From contig NZ_BMWG01000019.1 in NCBI RefSeq assembly GCF_014651115.1, positions 62,001-126,000 on the forward strand: 64,000 nucleotides of DNA, given 5' to 3'. Position 1 is the first letter of the stretch. Each line of letters opens with the position of its first letter. Below the pieces are notes generated by a model. That model worked only from the letters and a program-made list of their open reading frames with translations. It was not told where the DNA came from and did not search any database. Below, piece by piece: positions 1 through 8,513 of the stretch. Position numbers and translations under genes: made by a program. This stretch comes from Streptomyces inusitatus. GTDB taxonomy: Bacteria > Actinomycetota > Actinomycetes > Streptomycetales > Streptomycetaceae.

Positions 1-17
1 CGGATTGTTCCGTGGGT

Positions 18-774
18 TCATGGCGCGGGCCAGGTGCCCAGTGCTCGGGCCAGTCGGTCGCTCTGGTCGCGGGTGATGCCTTGGGCGAGGTGGATTCCGA
101 AGCGGGGGCTGCCGGGCTCGTCGCAGTGCAGGATGCCGGGGAAGGGGACCCGGCTGCCGGAGAGCGGGGAGGCGGCGGGCGTCTCCCACGAGGCCGGCTC
201 CCACAGAGGGTGGTCACGGAGGAGGGCTTGCGCCAGCCGCGGCGCTTCGCCGACTGCGGCGCCCACCCGGATGAGCGCGCCGCCCAGCAGGTCGGGGAGC
301 CTCGCCGGGCAGGTCGGCGTCGCCGAGTGCGGGCAGCAGGAGCAGCAGGCGGGCGTACGGTGCTTGAACGCCGGGGGCGTGCGGGTCGGGGGTGTTGGCG
401 ATGTGGGTGAGTTCGCGCCAGGACAGCCCGGGGCCGGCCTGGTGCCCGTCGATGGTGGCCAAGTATCCGTTCCGGTCCCATGCGGGGTGGGAGACGAAGT
501 ACTCCGTTCCCGCGTCGTCGGCGTGGTTGCATGCCAGGACGACCGCGGTGTGGCCGTCGCTGAAAGGTATCCGGAAGACCGGCCACCGTCCCTCGTCGTT
601 CAGGGCCTCGTATGCCGCGTCCGTGTCGGCCTCGTCGGCGCCGAACCACTCCGGCTCCGGATCCTCCTCACCGGTCCGGCACAGCCACAGCAGGTAGGCG
701 GCCCAGAACCCTGGAAGGACCAGGAGTTCTTCCCCGGCGACAAGCGGGGCCTTCTCGAATCCGTCGATCAGCAC
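18..774 (-). pseudogene. frameshifted conserved hypothetical protein
   Basis: Two minus-strand reading frames join into one protein if a single base is removed near 304-310, inside a G/C run. The upstream frame reads through LPGFWAAYLLWL, then FVSHPAWDRNGYLATIDG, and ends near LLLLLPALGDADLP. The other frame resumes with ALIRVGAAVGEAPRLAQALL and ends at LARALGTWPAP. The pattern resembles a conserved Streptomyces protein of unknown function of about 250 residues with many Trp and Asp residues. The start is uncertain: GTG at 774 is the first start in the conserved part and has no clear ribosome-binding site. Either the gene is broken by a one-base insertion or this is a sequencing error. No function is assigned. 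Confidence 0.55.
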
Positions 775-1030
775 CGGCCCAGACTGCCAGCCACGTCCGG
801 CAGGGCCCACACCACCCTGGAGACGCTCCTGTTTCTCAGCAACACCCTGACGGCTGGCCTGGTCCCGGAACGGTGGCTGGGCTGCCGGGCCCGGCTTGCC
901 CCAACCCGGGGCCGCGCAGAACATGACCGCTGACACGGGCGGGCCGGGTCGACGCGGTGCCAGCGGGGTGGAAGGGCACATTTTCACTGGGACTTGTCCG
1001 GGCGATCATGTTGCTGGTTAGGGTGCGGGC

Positions 1031-1294
1031 ATGGCCAGGACGAGCGTGAGTAACGAGACCAGCGGCGTGGTCTGCCTGTGGGTTGAGCCGTGGGGAACTG
1101 ATCACTGGATGCGTCCGGGTGAGGAGTTCACGGTGGCGACCGAGGCGGAGCCGGAGCAGTCGCCGTTCAATGTGGTCGTGCATGACCAGGGCATCACGGT
1201 GTGGGTGAACGCGGGTCATGATGCGGAGGTCTTCGACAAGAACGGCGGCTTGGTGCCGTGCGGGCATCAGCGGCCCGCCGAGGGCGGTAGCTGA
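1031..1294 (+). CDS. small conserved hypothetical protein, 87 aa
   Basis: An 87-residue acidic soluble protein beginning MARTSVSNETSG and ending GHQRPAEGGS. It has no signal peptide, membrane helix or recognised domain. The ATG follows a GGGTG stretch that can serve as a ribosome-binding site. The regular spacing of hydrophobic residues (VCLWVEPWG, FNVVVHDQGITVWVNAG) suggests a small beta-sheet fold, and I recall similar orphans in Streptomyces, but the function is unknown. It stands alone among decayed genes, next to an IS5 remnant, so it may itself be a survivor of an older element. Confidence 0.6.
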   Translation: MARTSVSNETSGVVCLWVEPWGTDHWMRPGEEFTVATEAEPEQSPFNVVVHDQGITVWVNAGHDAEVFDKNGGLVPCGHQRPAEGGS

Positions 1295-1308
1295 GCTGCG
1301 TCTGATCG

Positions 1309-1497
1309 TCAGGTCCGGAGCCAGATGGCGAGGGCCGCTGCGGTAGGGGTGCCGAGGAACACGTAGCCGCGCTTGTTGTAGTGAGTGGCGACCGCCCGGA
1401 GCTGTTTCATGCGGCTGATCGCCCGCTCGACGGTGTTGCGCTTCTTGTAGCGGTCCTCGTCGAAGCCGGGTGGCCGTCCACTGCGCGGGCGGGGCGG
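1309..1497 (-). pseudogene. IS5-family transposase, C-terminal remnant
   Basis: The minus strand encodes an open C-terminal piece: GRPPGFDEDRYKKRNTVERA, then ISRMKQLRAVATHYNKRGY, ending AIWLRT and a stop at 1309. The N-x-V-E-R-x-I-S-x-x-K-Q motif carries the last catalytic Glu (E of VER) of IS5-type DDE transposases, followed by the usual R-x-x-T-x-Y-x-K. The N-terminal two thirds are missing, and upstream of about 1500 the frame is lost. It is a dead transposase fragment. Confidence 0.7.
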
Positions 1498-1576
1498 ATG
1501 GACCAGGTGGTGTGCTTCCGGCGGCGGCAGGATTGCCGACCAAGATCAGGCTGCCGTCTCGGCACGTCGGCTGGGT

Positions 1577-1867
1577 TCAGTAGAGCTGGACTCGGGTCCG
1601 GACGCAGTGGGGCACGTCGGCGACGATGACGTACTCGGCAACGCCGAGGGATCCGTCCGGTCCGAGCGGGACACGGTGCTGCTGGGGCCACCTCGCCGAG
1701 GCGGTACTGCCCGGCACGTAGCCCTTGGTCTCGTTGATCTGGACAGTTACCGCGATGATCGCCCCGAACACGTCGGCGGGCAGTGCAAGGTCGGCCAGCA
1801 AGGCATCGACTTCGGCGGACAGCAGGCAGGGCCAGCCCTCCGGCTCCGGGTTGTACGGCTCACTCAA
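1577..1867 (-). CDS. small conserved hypothetical protein, 96 aa
   Basis: A 96-residue protein beginning MSEPYNPEPEGWPCLLSAEV and ending HCVRTRVQLY. It has an acidic N-terminal half (LLADLALPADVFGAII) and a basic C-terminal half. There is no signal peptide or membrane helix. The reading frame is intact and codon use is typical of high-GC actinomycete genes. I recall this type of protein in Streptomyces as an uncharacterised family, sometimes near mobile elements. The function is unknown. It lies between the IS5 remnant and a degenerate plus-strand frame. Confidence 0.55.
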   Translation of the reverse strand: MSEPYNPEPEGWPCLLSAEVDALLADLALPADVFGAIIAVTVQINETKGYVPGSTASARWPQQHRVPLGPDGSLGVAEYVIVADVPHCVRTRVQLY

Positions 1868-2071
1868 CCGGGTCGGCCCGCCGCCAGCCGGCGCTCTATG
1901 ACCTCGGTGACCGTGGTGGTCGGCAGGTCCCGTTCAGCACGGCCTCGGTCAGGCGGTCACCGCTCGGGTCGGTGTCGAGCATCGCCTCGCACCACCAGCG
2001 GCGCAGTGCTGCGCCGGCGTTCTCGGGCGCGGCCGCCGGGAGCTCACGCCGGAGTGGGGAGCACGGTCAAC

Positions 2072-2530
2072 GAGTTCGCCCACGGACACGGCATCCGCTG
2101 CTGCCGCTACCGAAGGCAGGGAAGGGCCCACATCCAGCACGTCCTGCCCGGACGAGTCGCTCTACGAGGCTGCTGGCTTCCTCAACGCGATCGCGATCAC
2201 GTTGAGGAAGGTGTACACCCCGACTCGGGAAGTCCAGGGCCTGGCGGTCGCCCGGTGCCCTCGGCAGATGGGGAAGGCTCTGGACGGGGTGCGGGCCGCG
2301 CTTGACCTGGTGTGCGCGGACCTCGCGGCCTGTGACGACGAGGGGGCCGTTGGTGCGTTCGCGCCCATCCTGGCGCTCTTGGGCACCCTGAAGACCGGTG
2401 CGTGCCCCGGGGCGGCCGCCGACGAGGTCGCCGCGGCGATCCCGGGCAGACCTCGAGGTGGCCCGCACTACCGCCACGCTGGCGGCGTACGGCTCACCCG
2501 GTGGCCCCTGCGGCCGGCCGCAGGGCACCG
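2072..2530 (+). pseudogene. degenerate hypothetical coding region
   Basis: One plus-strand frame reads DESLYEAAGFLNAIAITLRK, then VYTPTREVQGLAVARC, then GVRAALDLVCADLAAC, with coding-like composition and no convincing start. Near 2440 the frame appears to shift, because the neighbouring frame continues as RADLEVARTTATLAAYGSPG before losing coding character. It is probably the remains of a helical regulatory or partner protein. The family is not recognised. Confidence 0.3.
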
Positions 2531-2797
2531 CTGGTTCGCGTCACGCCCACCACCACACGACGAGCCCACACGGTTTGGCCACACGCAGCATGTCCGGCCG
2601 GGTGCCACTGCGGCCCGGTGCCTCGCCGCGGACCGGGGGAACGTCAGGCGGAGAGGCTGGTCGAGCCGACTCGGCCGCCGGGGCCGGACTGGACCCTCAG
2701 GGCCCGGAGGAGATGCTGGGCTTCTTCCCCGTGCCGCGGATGTGCTGATCCGGGTGGGCAGGGCCTGTTGTCAGTGGCGGGTGCCACCATCAGTCGT

Positions 2798-4879
2798 ATG
2801 ACCTCGACGGACAAGACAGCACCCGAATCTCCTTTCGACTGGCGGGAGTTCCTCACCCTGTGGAGCGGTGAGTGGGCGGATGCGCAGGCCCCTGCCGAGG
2901 AGGATGAGGCGCAGTCGGAGCTGATAGCGGCGCGGTGGCTCGGCTGTCCGGGGGCGTCGGACGCGGACATCGCCGCTCTGGAGCAGCGGATCGGGTACCG
3001 ACTGCCGCCGTCGCTCGGCACGTTCCTGCGGATCAGCGACGGCTGGCGGCCGGCGGACCACCCCGTCTACCGGCTGGCCGGGACCCGGGACATTCATCCC
3101 CACGAGGACGAGTGGGACCTCGCCGAGGTCTTCGGGGAGCACCTGGACGAGGACGCGTCGCCGCAGAGGCTGCTGGAGGCCGGGATGTGGCAGCGGGCGT
3201 TCGGTCTGCACGCGGAGACGGACATGACGCTGGTCCTGATCGATCCGCTGGACCGGGGCGCGGACGGCGAGTGGGCGGTGTACGAGTACGCGTCGTGGCG
3301 TGCCGCGCCGCCTGACCGCTATCCGTCCTTCCGCCACTACATGGAGCATCTGTACCGGTCCTTTCACAGCTCGGCGGCTTATGACGCCGCTCATGGCGAA
3401 GGGCCGCCGTTCGCCAACGACACGACGCGGGCGCAGGACGCCGTGGTGGAGCGGGCCTGGCGAGCGGCGCTGAGCGGGGAGTACAAGCAGGCGATGGCCC
3501 TGCTGCGCGGGGCCGAGGAGTACGGCAGGCCCAGGGCCGGGCTGCTGCGGGCGCAGTTGAACTGCCTTCTCTCGGCGCACGCACCGGGTCTCTCGGCCGA
3601 TTCTCTCGCGCTCGACCCGGTCTACGCCTCTGATCTGCTGCCGGTGGCGGCGGTGGGCTTCGCCGCCGGCGACCGGCACTACGGCCACGCCGGCCGGTCG
3701 TGGGATCTGCTCGCCCGCTGCACGACGCCCGAGGAGGTGGAGAGGGCGGAGAAGGCGCTGCGGGCCGTGCGGGAGGGGACGTACCGCTTCACGGCCGACG
3801 GGCCGCTCGGAGAGGCGGCCGGTGAGGCGCGGGCGTTGGCCCGCTGGGGCCGGTGGAACGAGGCGTGGCGGCTTCTGTGGGCCGCACTCCCCCACTGGCG
3901 GCCGCTGGGCCCCGACCATCTGGCGCCGCTGGGACTGCTCGCGGATCCGGCACTGGGTCCGGTGATCACCCCGGAGCGGGCGCGGCTGCTGCTGGCCCTG
4001 CCCCGGGGCGAGTTCGCACGCCCGGAGCGGGAATGGCCCGGCACGACCCCGGGGGACGATCCGGCGGGTCTGTCCTGGCTGGAGGACGAGGTGCCGGACC
4101 GGCTCCGCCAGGGCTATCGGGCCGTATTCGTCGCGGACCCCGATCCCGCGGGCCTGCCGGCCCGCCTGAAGGACCCGGACGGGGGCGGCCCCGGACCCGG
4201 CGGCCGGCCGCAGCGGGAAGCGACGCCCGGGCCGGACGGGCTGTATCCACCCCTCAGCCAGTGGGACGCTCACTACCTGCTGGGTCTGGCGCTCGGCAGT
4301 ACGTCGTACGACGACCGCGCCCTGGCCCGGATCGGGCAGGCTGCCCCCGGGTGGAGCTTCGCCTTCGACGGTGCCCCAGCAGGCTTCGACGAGGAGCGTT
4401 TCGTCTCCCCGGCCGCCGCCGCGTCACAGGGGACCAGGGCGGTGGTCGTCTGGCACAGCGTCGACACCTTCGACCGGACCCGGACCCGTTTCCACCTCTC
4501 CGCCGGGGTCGGCGGAGAGGAGGTGTGCGCGTTCTCCGTGACGGCCGGGGACATCGAGCCCCACTGGACCGGGGAGATACCGCCGTGGCTGACGCTCGAC
4601 GGCTTCCCGGCAACGGCCGGGCAGTGGCGGGGCGACGAGAACCTCCGGAAAGAAACAGACACCCCCAATACCCCGGCCCGGGGGCTGCCGGGGACCAAGA
4701 GCGCACTGAGAGCCCTGGAGCGGGCCCTGGGACTGACCCTGCCACGCACCGCCCTGCTGGAAGGCCCGCTGCACGGCTTCGTCACCCGTTCATGGATCCG
4801 CCCGCCCGGACCTGGCGAATCGTATGCGACCTTCGTCTACGGCTCTTCCAGCGGACCGGACACCGATGAGGACACGTGA
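2798..4879 (+). CDS. SMI1/KNR4 (SUKH) family protein, 693 aa
   Basis: A soluble cytoplasmic protein of 693 residues. The SUKH fold is visible near residues 40-185: a helix entering at DADIAALEQRIGYRLPPSLG, the strand FLRISDGW, and an acidic strand-rich core ending WAVYEYASW. In bacteria SUKH proteins are often immunity proteins against polymorphic toxins, and others have unknown roles. The remaining 500 residues are helical in the middle (ERAWRAALSGEYKQAMALLR) and mixed at the C-terminus, without a family I can name. I chose ATG 2798 because the longer frame upstream loses coding character. No toxin gene is adjacent. A lone type I-E CRISPR repeat and leader begin about 100 bases downstream. 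Confidence 0.75.
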   Translation: MTSTDKTAPESPFDWREFLTLWSGEWADAQAPAEEDEAQSELIAARWLGCPGASDADIAALEQRIGYRLPPSLGTFLRISDGWRPADHPVYRLAGTRDIHPHEDEWDLAEVFGEHLDEDASPQRLLEAGMWQRAFGLHAETDMTLVLIDPLDRGADGEWAVYEYASWRAAPPDRYPSFRHYMEHLYRSFHSSAAYDAAHGEGPPFANDTTRAQDAVVERAWRAALSGEYKQAMALLRGAEEYGRPRAGLLRAQLNCLLSAHAPGLSADSLALDPVYASDLLPVAAVGFAAGDRHYGHAGRSWDLLARCTTPEEVERAEKALRAVREGTYRFTADGPLGEAAGEARALARWGRWNEAWRLLWAALPHWRPLGPDHLAPLGLLADPALGPVITPERARLLLALPRGEFARPEREWPGTTPGDDPAGLSWLEDEVPDRLRQGYRAVFVADPDPAGLPARLKDPDGGGPGPGGRPQREATPGPDGLYPPLSQWDAHYLLGLALGSTSYDDRALARIGQAAPGWSFAFDGAPAGFDEERFVSPAAAASQGTRAVVVWHSVDTFDRTRTRFHLSAGVGGEEVCAFSVTAGDIEPHWTGEIPPWLTLDGFPATAGQWRGDENLRKETDTPNTPARGLPGTKSALRALERALGLTLPRTALLEGPLHGFVTRSWIRPPGPGESYATFVYGSSSGPDTDEDT

Positions 4880-4974
4880 GCGCGGCGGCTCCTGCTCGCG
4901 GGTGTTCTTCCCGGCCCACCCGGCTGCGACATGACTCATTCTCGAGATGTCCTCGTCGACGCACCAGCCGGGGA

Positions 4975-5001
4975 CTACCCCCGCGCGGGCGGGGCGGACA
5001 C
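4975..5001 (-). CRISPR. single type I-E-like CRISPR repeat (unit C)
   Basis: Contains the 16-base stem-loop core CCCCGCGCGGGCGGGG (arms CCCCGC/GCGGGG) at 4979-4994 and the flanking GACAC shared with the repeats at 6.6 and 7.3 kb. It sits at the leader end of a block that is duplicated at 6.66 kb. No second repeat follows at +60/61 bases, so the spacers have been lost. Read on the minus strand, the leader precedes the repeat. Confidence 0.7.
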
Positions 5002-5110
5002 TTCGTGACCTGGGGCGTTGTCCCGTGATCATGCTGTTTTCCTTTACATGCTTCACGACCATCCCAGAATCCGTTGGTGTGTCAGCGCCGGTGGTGCCGG
5101 GCTCTGGTAG
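4999..5110 (-). promoter_or_regulatory. CRISPR leader-like block, copy 1
   Basis: Bases 4999-5062 match 6664-6727 at 62 of 64 positions, and weaker similarity continues to about 5125. On the minus strand it contains AAGGAAAACAGCATGATCAC, ends in the sequence ACGAAGTG and runs directly into the repeat. That position and the AT content, higher than the surroundings, are what is expected of a type I-E leader. Confidence 0.65.
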
Positions 5111-5129
5111 CACGGTATCCGCCGGTATG

Positions 5130-5560
5130 AAGGTTGTGCTGGTGGATGTCTGCACTCACCGCGCGATGCGCTCCCTATCTGCGTCGGCGGCCTTGCTCAC
5201 GGTGCCGATGGTGTCCGCGCGGTTCGGGTTGTGCTGGTACCGGAGTCGGGTTCTGCCCGGTCCGGTATGCCCGATGGGTCTCCGTCTCGGCTTCCTCGGT
5301 CCGCCCGAGCCGACCCAGCGCGCTGGTGCGGTACTTCGGCAGCGGGACCTCCACTGCCTGGAGCTCGGCGAAGGCGAGCGCCGACGCCGCTTCGGCCGGG
5401 TCAGCGTCCAGCTCGCCCTGCTCCACCGAGCCCCGGGATCTCGTGCCGGGTGCGCTCGCTGCCAGCCGTCAGCGGCGTCCGGACCTCCACGGCGACAGGC
5501 ACCGGCCCGGCTTCCGCGATGGCCGTCTCGGTCCGGCACCGGCCACACACCTCGAACAGC
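5130..5560 (-). pseudogene. degenerate paralogous gene upstream of leader, copy 1
   Basis: This is the partner of the better preserved copy at 6780-7215. The minus strand shows VCGRCRTETAIAEAG near 5550, then after a frame change ALAFAELQAVEVPLPKYRT, SALGRLGRTEEAETETHRA and a basic tail. Several frameshifts separate the pieces. The visible part is a helical segment of TPR-like character preceded by a Cys-x2-Cys motif. The family is not recognised. Both copies lie immediately upstream of a CRISPR leader on the same strand. Confidence 0.45.
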
Positions 5561-5783
5561 CCGAGGTCACTACCCCGCGCTGAACGGATCGGGGCCGCTC
5601 CCGCCCTAGGCCCCCGCGCCCAGTGGGTGCCTGGCGTGTGGCGTGTCCCGGAGTTCGCTCCCGCCCGGGCCCGGGTACGGGGGGCGGCTTTCGGCCGGGT
5701 TGACGGAGCGGCAGAAGAGCGTGGTGCGGCACCAGTAGGGTGCCGGTGCGCACTGCGGTGCGCCTCCCCTCAACGGACGTGTC

Positions 5784-5807
5784 CGGGCCCCTCGCCTTCG
5801 GGGCCCG
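5784..5807. promoter_or_regulatory. GC-rich hairpin upstream of a small gene
   Basis: An 8-bp perfect inverted repeat, CGGGCCCC and GGGGCCCG, with an 8-base loop. It lies 63 bases before the start of the 32-residue ORF and could be a 5' leader structure or the terminator of something upstream. Confidence 0.35.
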
Positions 5808-5870
5808 GCCCGAACCCGAAGGAGGTCGTCGGCCGGGAACTCCGGCGGCCGGTTCTGAGGGGAGGCGCCC

Positions 5871-5969
5871 ATGGGGCGTCACGGGAAGCGGAAGCCGACA
5901 CTCTGGCAGCGCTGCGAGGACCTGATGGTCCGGGCGGCACGGCTGCTGGGGAGGTGGCTGAAGCGATAG
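5871..5969 (+). CDS. small very basic peptide, 32 aa
   Basis: An ATG preceded by a strong ribosome-binding site (GGGGAGG about 7 bases upstream) opens a 32-residue frame. It begins MGRHGKRKPTLWQRCEDL and ends RLLGRWLKR. It has eleven Lys or Arg residues (six Arg and five Lys by my count are approximate) and an amphipathic helical stretch. A hairpin terminator starts seven bases after the stop codon. The ribosome-binding site, stop and terminator together argue for a real transcript unit. It could be a cationic peptide, a small regulator or a relic. No family is recognised. Confidence 0.4.
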   Translation: MGRHGKRKPTLWQRCEDLMVRAARLLGRWLKR

Positions 5970-5975
5970 GGCCGA

Positions 5976-6002
5976 CCTGAGCCCCGACTTATGAGGCTCA
6001 GG
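5976..6002 (+). terminator. hairpin after the 32-aa ORF
   Basis: Perfect 8-bp arms CCTGAGCC and GGCTCAGG around an 11-base loop, starting 7 bases after the stop codon at 5969. There is no T-run, as is common for actinomycete terminators. Confidence 0.5.
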
Positions 6003-6578
6003 CCGGAAAACCCTTTTCCGTATGGCTCCCATTCCGGAATTCCGGTCCGGGGTGGGAGCCGCTTCCCCGGCAGGTGCACCTGCGGAGTCGCGTAGAGGCC
6101 ACGGTAGCCGATAGCCCGGAATGCGGCGAGAGCTGTCAGCACACGCACCTGCCACCAACCGGGCCCTTCCCATCCGAGGGCTTTGGCATGCTGCGGCCAA
6201 GCAGTTCGGCCGACGTGGCTACCAGCGTCAACTCATCATCCCCACCCGCGCGAGGGTCGCTCGGAGGCCCGCCGGAGGCCGTTCGACCGGAAGCCATCGG
6301 CCGTCCCTCCCCACACAGGGGTCGCTCGGCAGCCCGGTCGACCGGGCTGTCCGAGTCCTTCGGCTGCCCCCAGACCGAGGTGGAGGCCGGACTGGTCGCC
6401 GCGACCTGGACAGCCGCCCTGGCCGCCCTCACCGCCGAGGTCGCCGCAGCCTGGCACTGGCACTGAACTAGAACCTGCTCCATCAGAGCCGGTACATCGT
6501 CCGCGACAACGCCGGCCTCGGGGGAACACCCGCCACGACAACTCCCACATCGCCTTCGTCTACCACTCCACCACTACC
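6003..6578. other. gene-poor stretch
   Basis: No frame here has both coding character and a supported start. Weak remnants of plus-strand coding composition occur at 6370-6465 (alternating Ala and Leu in AATWTAALAALTAEVAAAW). Two short GGGTCGCTCGG motifs, 65 bases apart at 6254 and 6319, have partial resemblance to CRISPR repeat ends. Confidence 0.4.
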
Positions 6579-6579
6579 G

Positions 6580-6670
6580 CGACCCCGCGCGGGCGGGGAC
6601 GACCCGGACGTCGATTCCGCGAACGCGCCCGAAAAGGGACAACCCCCGCGCGGGCGGGGAGGACACTTCG
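6580..6670 (-). CRISPR. two-repeat type I-E-like CRISPR array (unit A)
   Basis: Core repeats CCCCGCGCGGGCGGGG start at 6583 and 6644, 61 bases apart, which is the standard type I-E period (28-29 base repeat plus 32-33 base spacer). The first repeat on the minus strand abuts leader copy 2. One spacer lies between, at about 6607-6638. No third repeat is seen at the next expected position near 6522. No cas genes are adjacent. Confidence 0.8.
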
Positions 6671-6785
6671 TGACCTGGGGTGTTGTCGCGTGATCATGCT
6701 GTTTTCCTTTACATGCTTCACGACCATTCCCAGATTCTGCTGGTGTGTCAGCGTCAAAGTGCCACCGGGCTTCTGGTAGCACCGT
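6664..6785 (-). promoter_or_regulatory. CRISPR leader-like block, copy 2
   Basis: Bases 6664-6727 match leader copy 1 at 62 of 64 positions. It lies directly upstream of the two-repeat array on the minus strand and would hold the crRNA promoter and the integration anchor. The two mismatches to copy 1 fall within the 25 bases next to the repeat. Confidence 0.65.
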
Positions 6786-7215
6786 ATCCGTCGTGAGGGC
6801 GGTCGCATCGACGGATGCCTGTACTGACCGTGCGGTGCGTTCCCCTCGCTGCGCCGGGGGCCTTGCTCACGCCGGCGATGACGTCCACGCGGTTCTGGTT
6901 GAACTGGTACCAGAGCCTTTGCCCCGTCCGATACACCCGATGGGTCTCCGCCTCGACCTCCTCGGCCCGCCCGAGTCGTCCGAGGGCGCTGGCGCGGTAC
7001 TCCAGCAGCGCGGCCCCCACGGCCTGGCGGACGGCGAAGGCGAGCGCGGACACTGCTGCGGCCGGGTCCGTGTCCAGCTCGACCGGATCCACCGAGCCCC
7101 GGGAACTCGCGCCGTGTGCGCTCGCTGCCAGCCGTCAGCGGCGTCCGGACCTCGGAGGCGACGGGCACCCGGCCTCCACGATCGCCACTTCGGTCCGGCG
7201 CCAGCCACACACCTC
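6780..7215 (-). pseudogene. degenerate paralogous gene upstream of leader, copy 2
   Basis: The best preserved stretch (about 7092-6830) reads VELDTDPAAAVSALAFAVRQ, then AVGAALLEYRASALGRLG, then EAETHRVYRTGQRLWYQFNQ and NRVDVIAGVSKA. It looks like one or two helix-turn-helix hairpins of TPR type. The N-terminal part (VCGWRRTEVAIVEAG) is in the same frame but is interrupted by a stop near 7140. Copy 1 keeps a Cys-x2-Cys where this copy has Cys-Gly-Trp. The family is not recognised. Its fixed position upstream of a CRISPR leader, twice, is the only functional hint. Confidence 0.45.
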
Positions 7216-7302
7216 ACCCACCCGGCCGGCCAGGCTGCCGAGCCGCCCCGCACGAGCAGGTAAGGCGCGCCCGGCACCCAGCCGAAGGCTCTGTCGATCG
7301 AA

Positions 7303-7452
7303 CGATCCCCGCGCGGGCGGGGACGACACTCGCCAAGGACGAAAGTCCAGGTGAGAGCCCGTACGATCCCCGCGCGGGCGGGGCAGACATCCCGATACCA
7401 CTGCATGGGCTGCATCCCCTCGAGCGACCCCGCGCGGGCGGGGAAGACCTCC
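7303..7452 (-). CRISPR. three-repeat type I-E-like CRISPR array (unit B)
   Basis: Cores CCCCGCGCGGGCGGGG begin at 7307, 7368 and 7428, spaced 61 and 60 bases. Flanks are CGA(T) on one side and G(A/C)(C/A)GAC on the other. Two spacers of about 33-35 bases lie at roughly 7329-7363 and 7390-7424. No leader is visible at either end. On the right the array runs straight into a truncated aldehyde dehydrogenase gene, and on the left into the copy 2 gene remnant. The orientation is taken from unit A. Confidence 0.85.
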
Positions 7453-8011
7453 CAGTGGTGCGCTGCGGGGGCCCGACGATCAGCGCGTTGCCGGCCGCGA
7501 GGGCCCACAGGCCCATGCAGCCGTTGCTCATGGTCGCGTTCTGCGGCGGGCTGAGGCAGACCACGCCGTCCGCCTTGCGCACGAGGCGAATCCGCCGGCC
7601 AGCGGCCTCCATACGACGGTCCATCAGGGTGCTGAGCTGTTCCAGGCCGGCCGGCGCCATGGCCTCCGCGATGCAGGACAGCTCCCAGCGGGCGAGCGTC
7701 GGCGGGTGTCCTTCGTGTCCGAGGATCTCCACCAGCTCATCCGCCTGCTCGATGATCCGCAGCCGGAAGTCGGCGATCATCGCCATCCGGTGTGCCAGGG
7801 GGTGTGAGCCCACTGGGGCTGGGCCTCGCGTGCGGCACTCAGCGCGAGGGTGAGCTGTTCGTCATCCGCCACGGCCACATGGCCGACCATGGACAGCTCT
7901 TCCGCCTCGGGTTCGGCGCCGTGTGCCAGTTCGCTCTTCCTGCGCAGGACGTCGGCGGGATCGGCGACGCTGCCGCCGGACGAAGCCGGGAGCGAGGACC
8001 TCGTAGGACAT
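7453..8011 (-). pseudogene. aldehyde dehydrogenase superfamily, truncated and frameshifted
   Basis: Three minus-strand frames join into one N-terminal ALDH fragment. The order is ADPADVLRRKSELAHGAEPE, LTLALSAAREAQPQW, MAMIADFRLRIIEQADELVE, GRRIRLVRKADGVVCLSPP and LWALAAGNALIVGPP. The last two match the Rossmann-side strand of ALDHs that precedes the cofactor pocket. The catalytic Cys and Glu region is absent because the gene ends at the CRISPR array. Frame changes lie near 7800 and near 7980. ATG 8011 is the likely original start. The gene is dead. Confidence 0.6.
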
Positions 8012-8513
8012 CTCCAGGCCCTACCAGCCATGTGGGCCTCCGTCGCCGGCTACGCGTCCGCGTCGCCGGGACAGGCCGGCTCGGCATGGTGAAGCCGCAC
8101 ATCACCAGGCTCGGGGCAGACGGCGCTGCCCTGTCCGCCTGTACGCCGACCGCCACAGCAGTTGAGCAGCGGCGGGGCATCTCTCGGCACCGCCCCCTGC
8201 AGCTGACACGGAGGGCTGCTGAGCGTTCAGTGTCCCTGCCGTCAGGGTTGCCCGGCAGGAGGTCACCTGAACGCCTCCGTGTTGCCCCTCCGGACGAGAC
8301 GGTTGCCGCCGGCACCGCGGCTGGCCCGGGGTGAGCGACCCCTCCGAGCCGTCGTCACCCCATGGGGAACAGCGCGAGGCGGCGGGCGGGGAAGCTGGTC
8401 CCTGCCGGCGGTCGCGGACAGCACCGTCCGCCAAGTGGGGTGAGGCGGCCGGGTGGCCGGGGAGGCGTTGCCTCAATGTCCTCCCGCCGGGCGGTTTCCA
8501 CCCCTGCCGCGGA
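8012..8513. other. gene-poor stretch
   Basis: No supported gene. Reading frames here are short or lack ribosome-binding sites and do not match the coding bias of neighbouring genes. Confidence 0.4.

Larger units (their letters stand above)
4977..5560. repeat. segmental duplication, copy 1 (gene remnant, leader, CRISPR repeat)
   Basis: The whole unit aligns with 6643-7215. It is nearly identical across the CRISPR repeat and leader and clearly diverged, with indels, across the gene remnant. The gradient of identity suggests either selection on the leader and repeat or later homogenisation of that end. Confidence 0.75.
6643..7215. repeat. segmental duplication, copy 2 (gene remnant, leader, CRISPR repeat)
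   Basis: Partner of 4977-5560. The same order is kept: gene remnant, leader, repeat, read on the minus strand. Confidence 0.75.

Noticed and set aside
6240..6335. Two GGGTCGCTCGG motifs as another CRISPR repeat pair
   Set aside because: Spacing is 65 bases, only one half of the repeat is similar, and the stem core is not conserved.
7214..7455. Translated CRISPR repeats (PARAG-type peptides) read as protein
   Set aside because: The repeated peptide is only the repeat core read in frame; the array spacing shows it is not coding.
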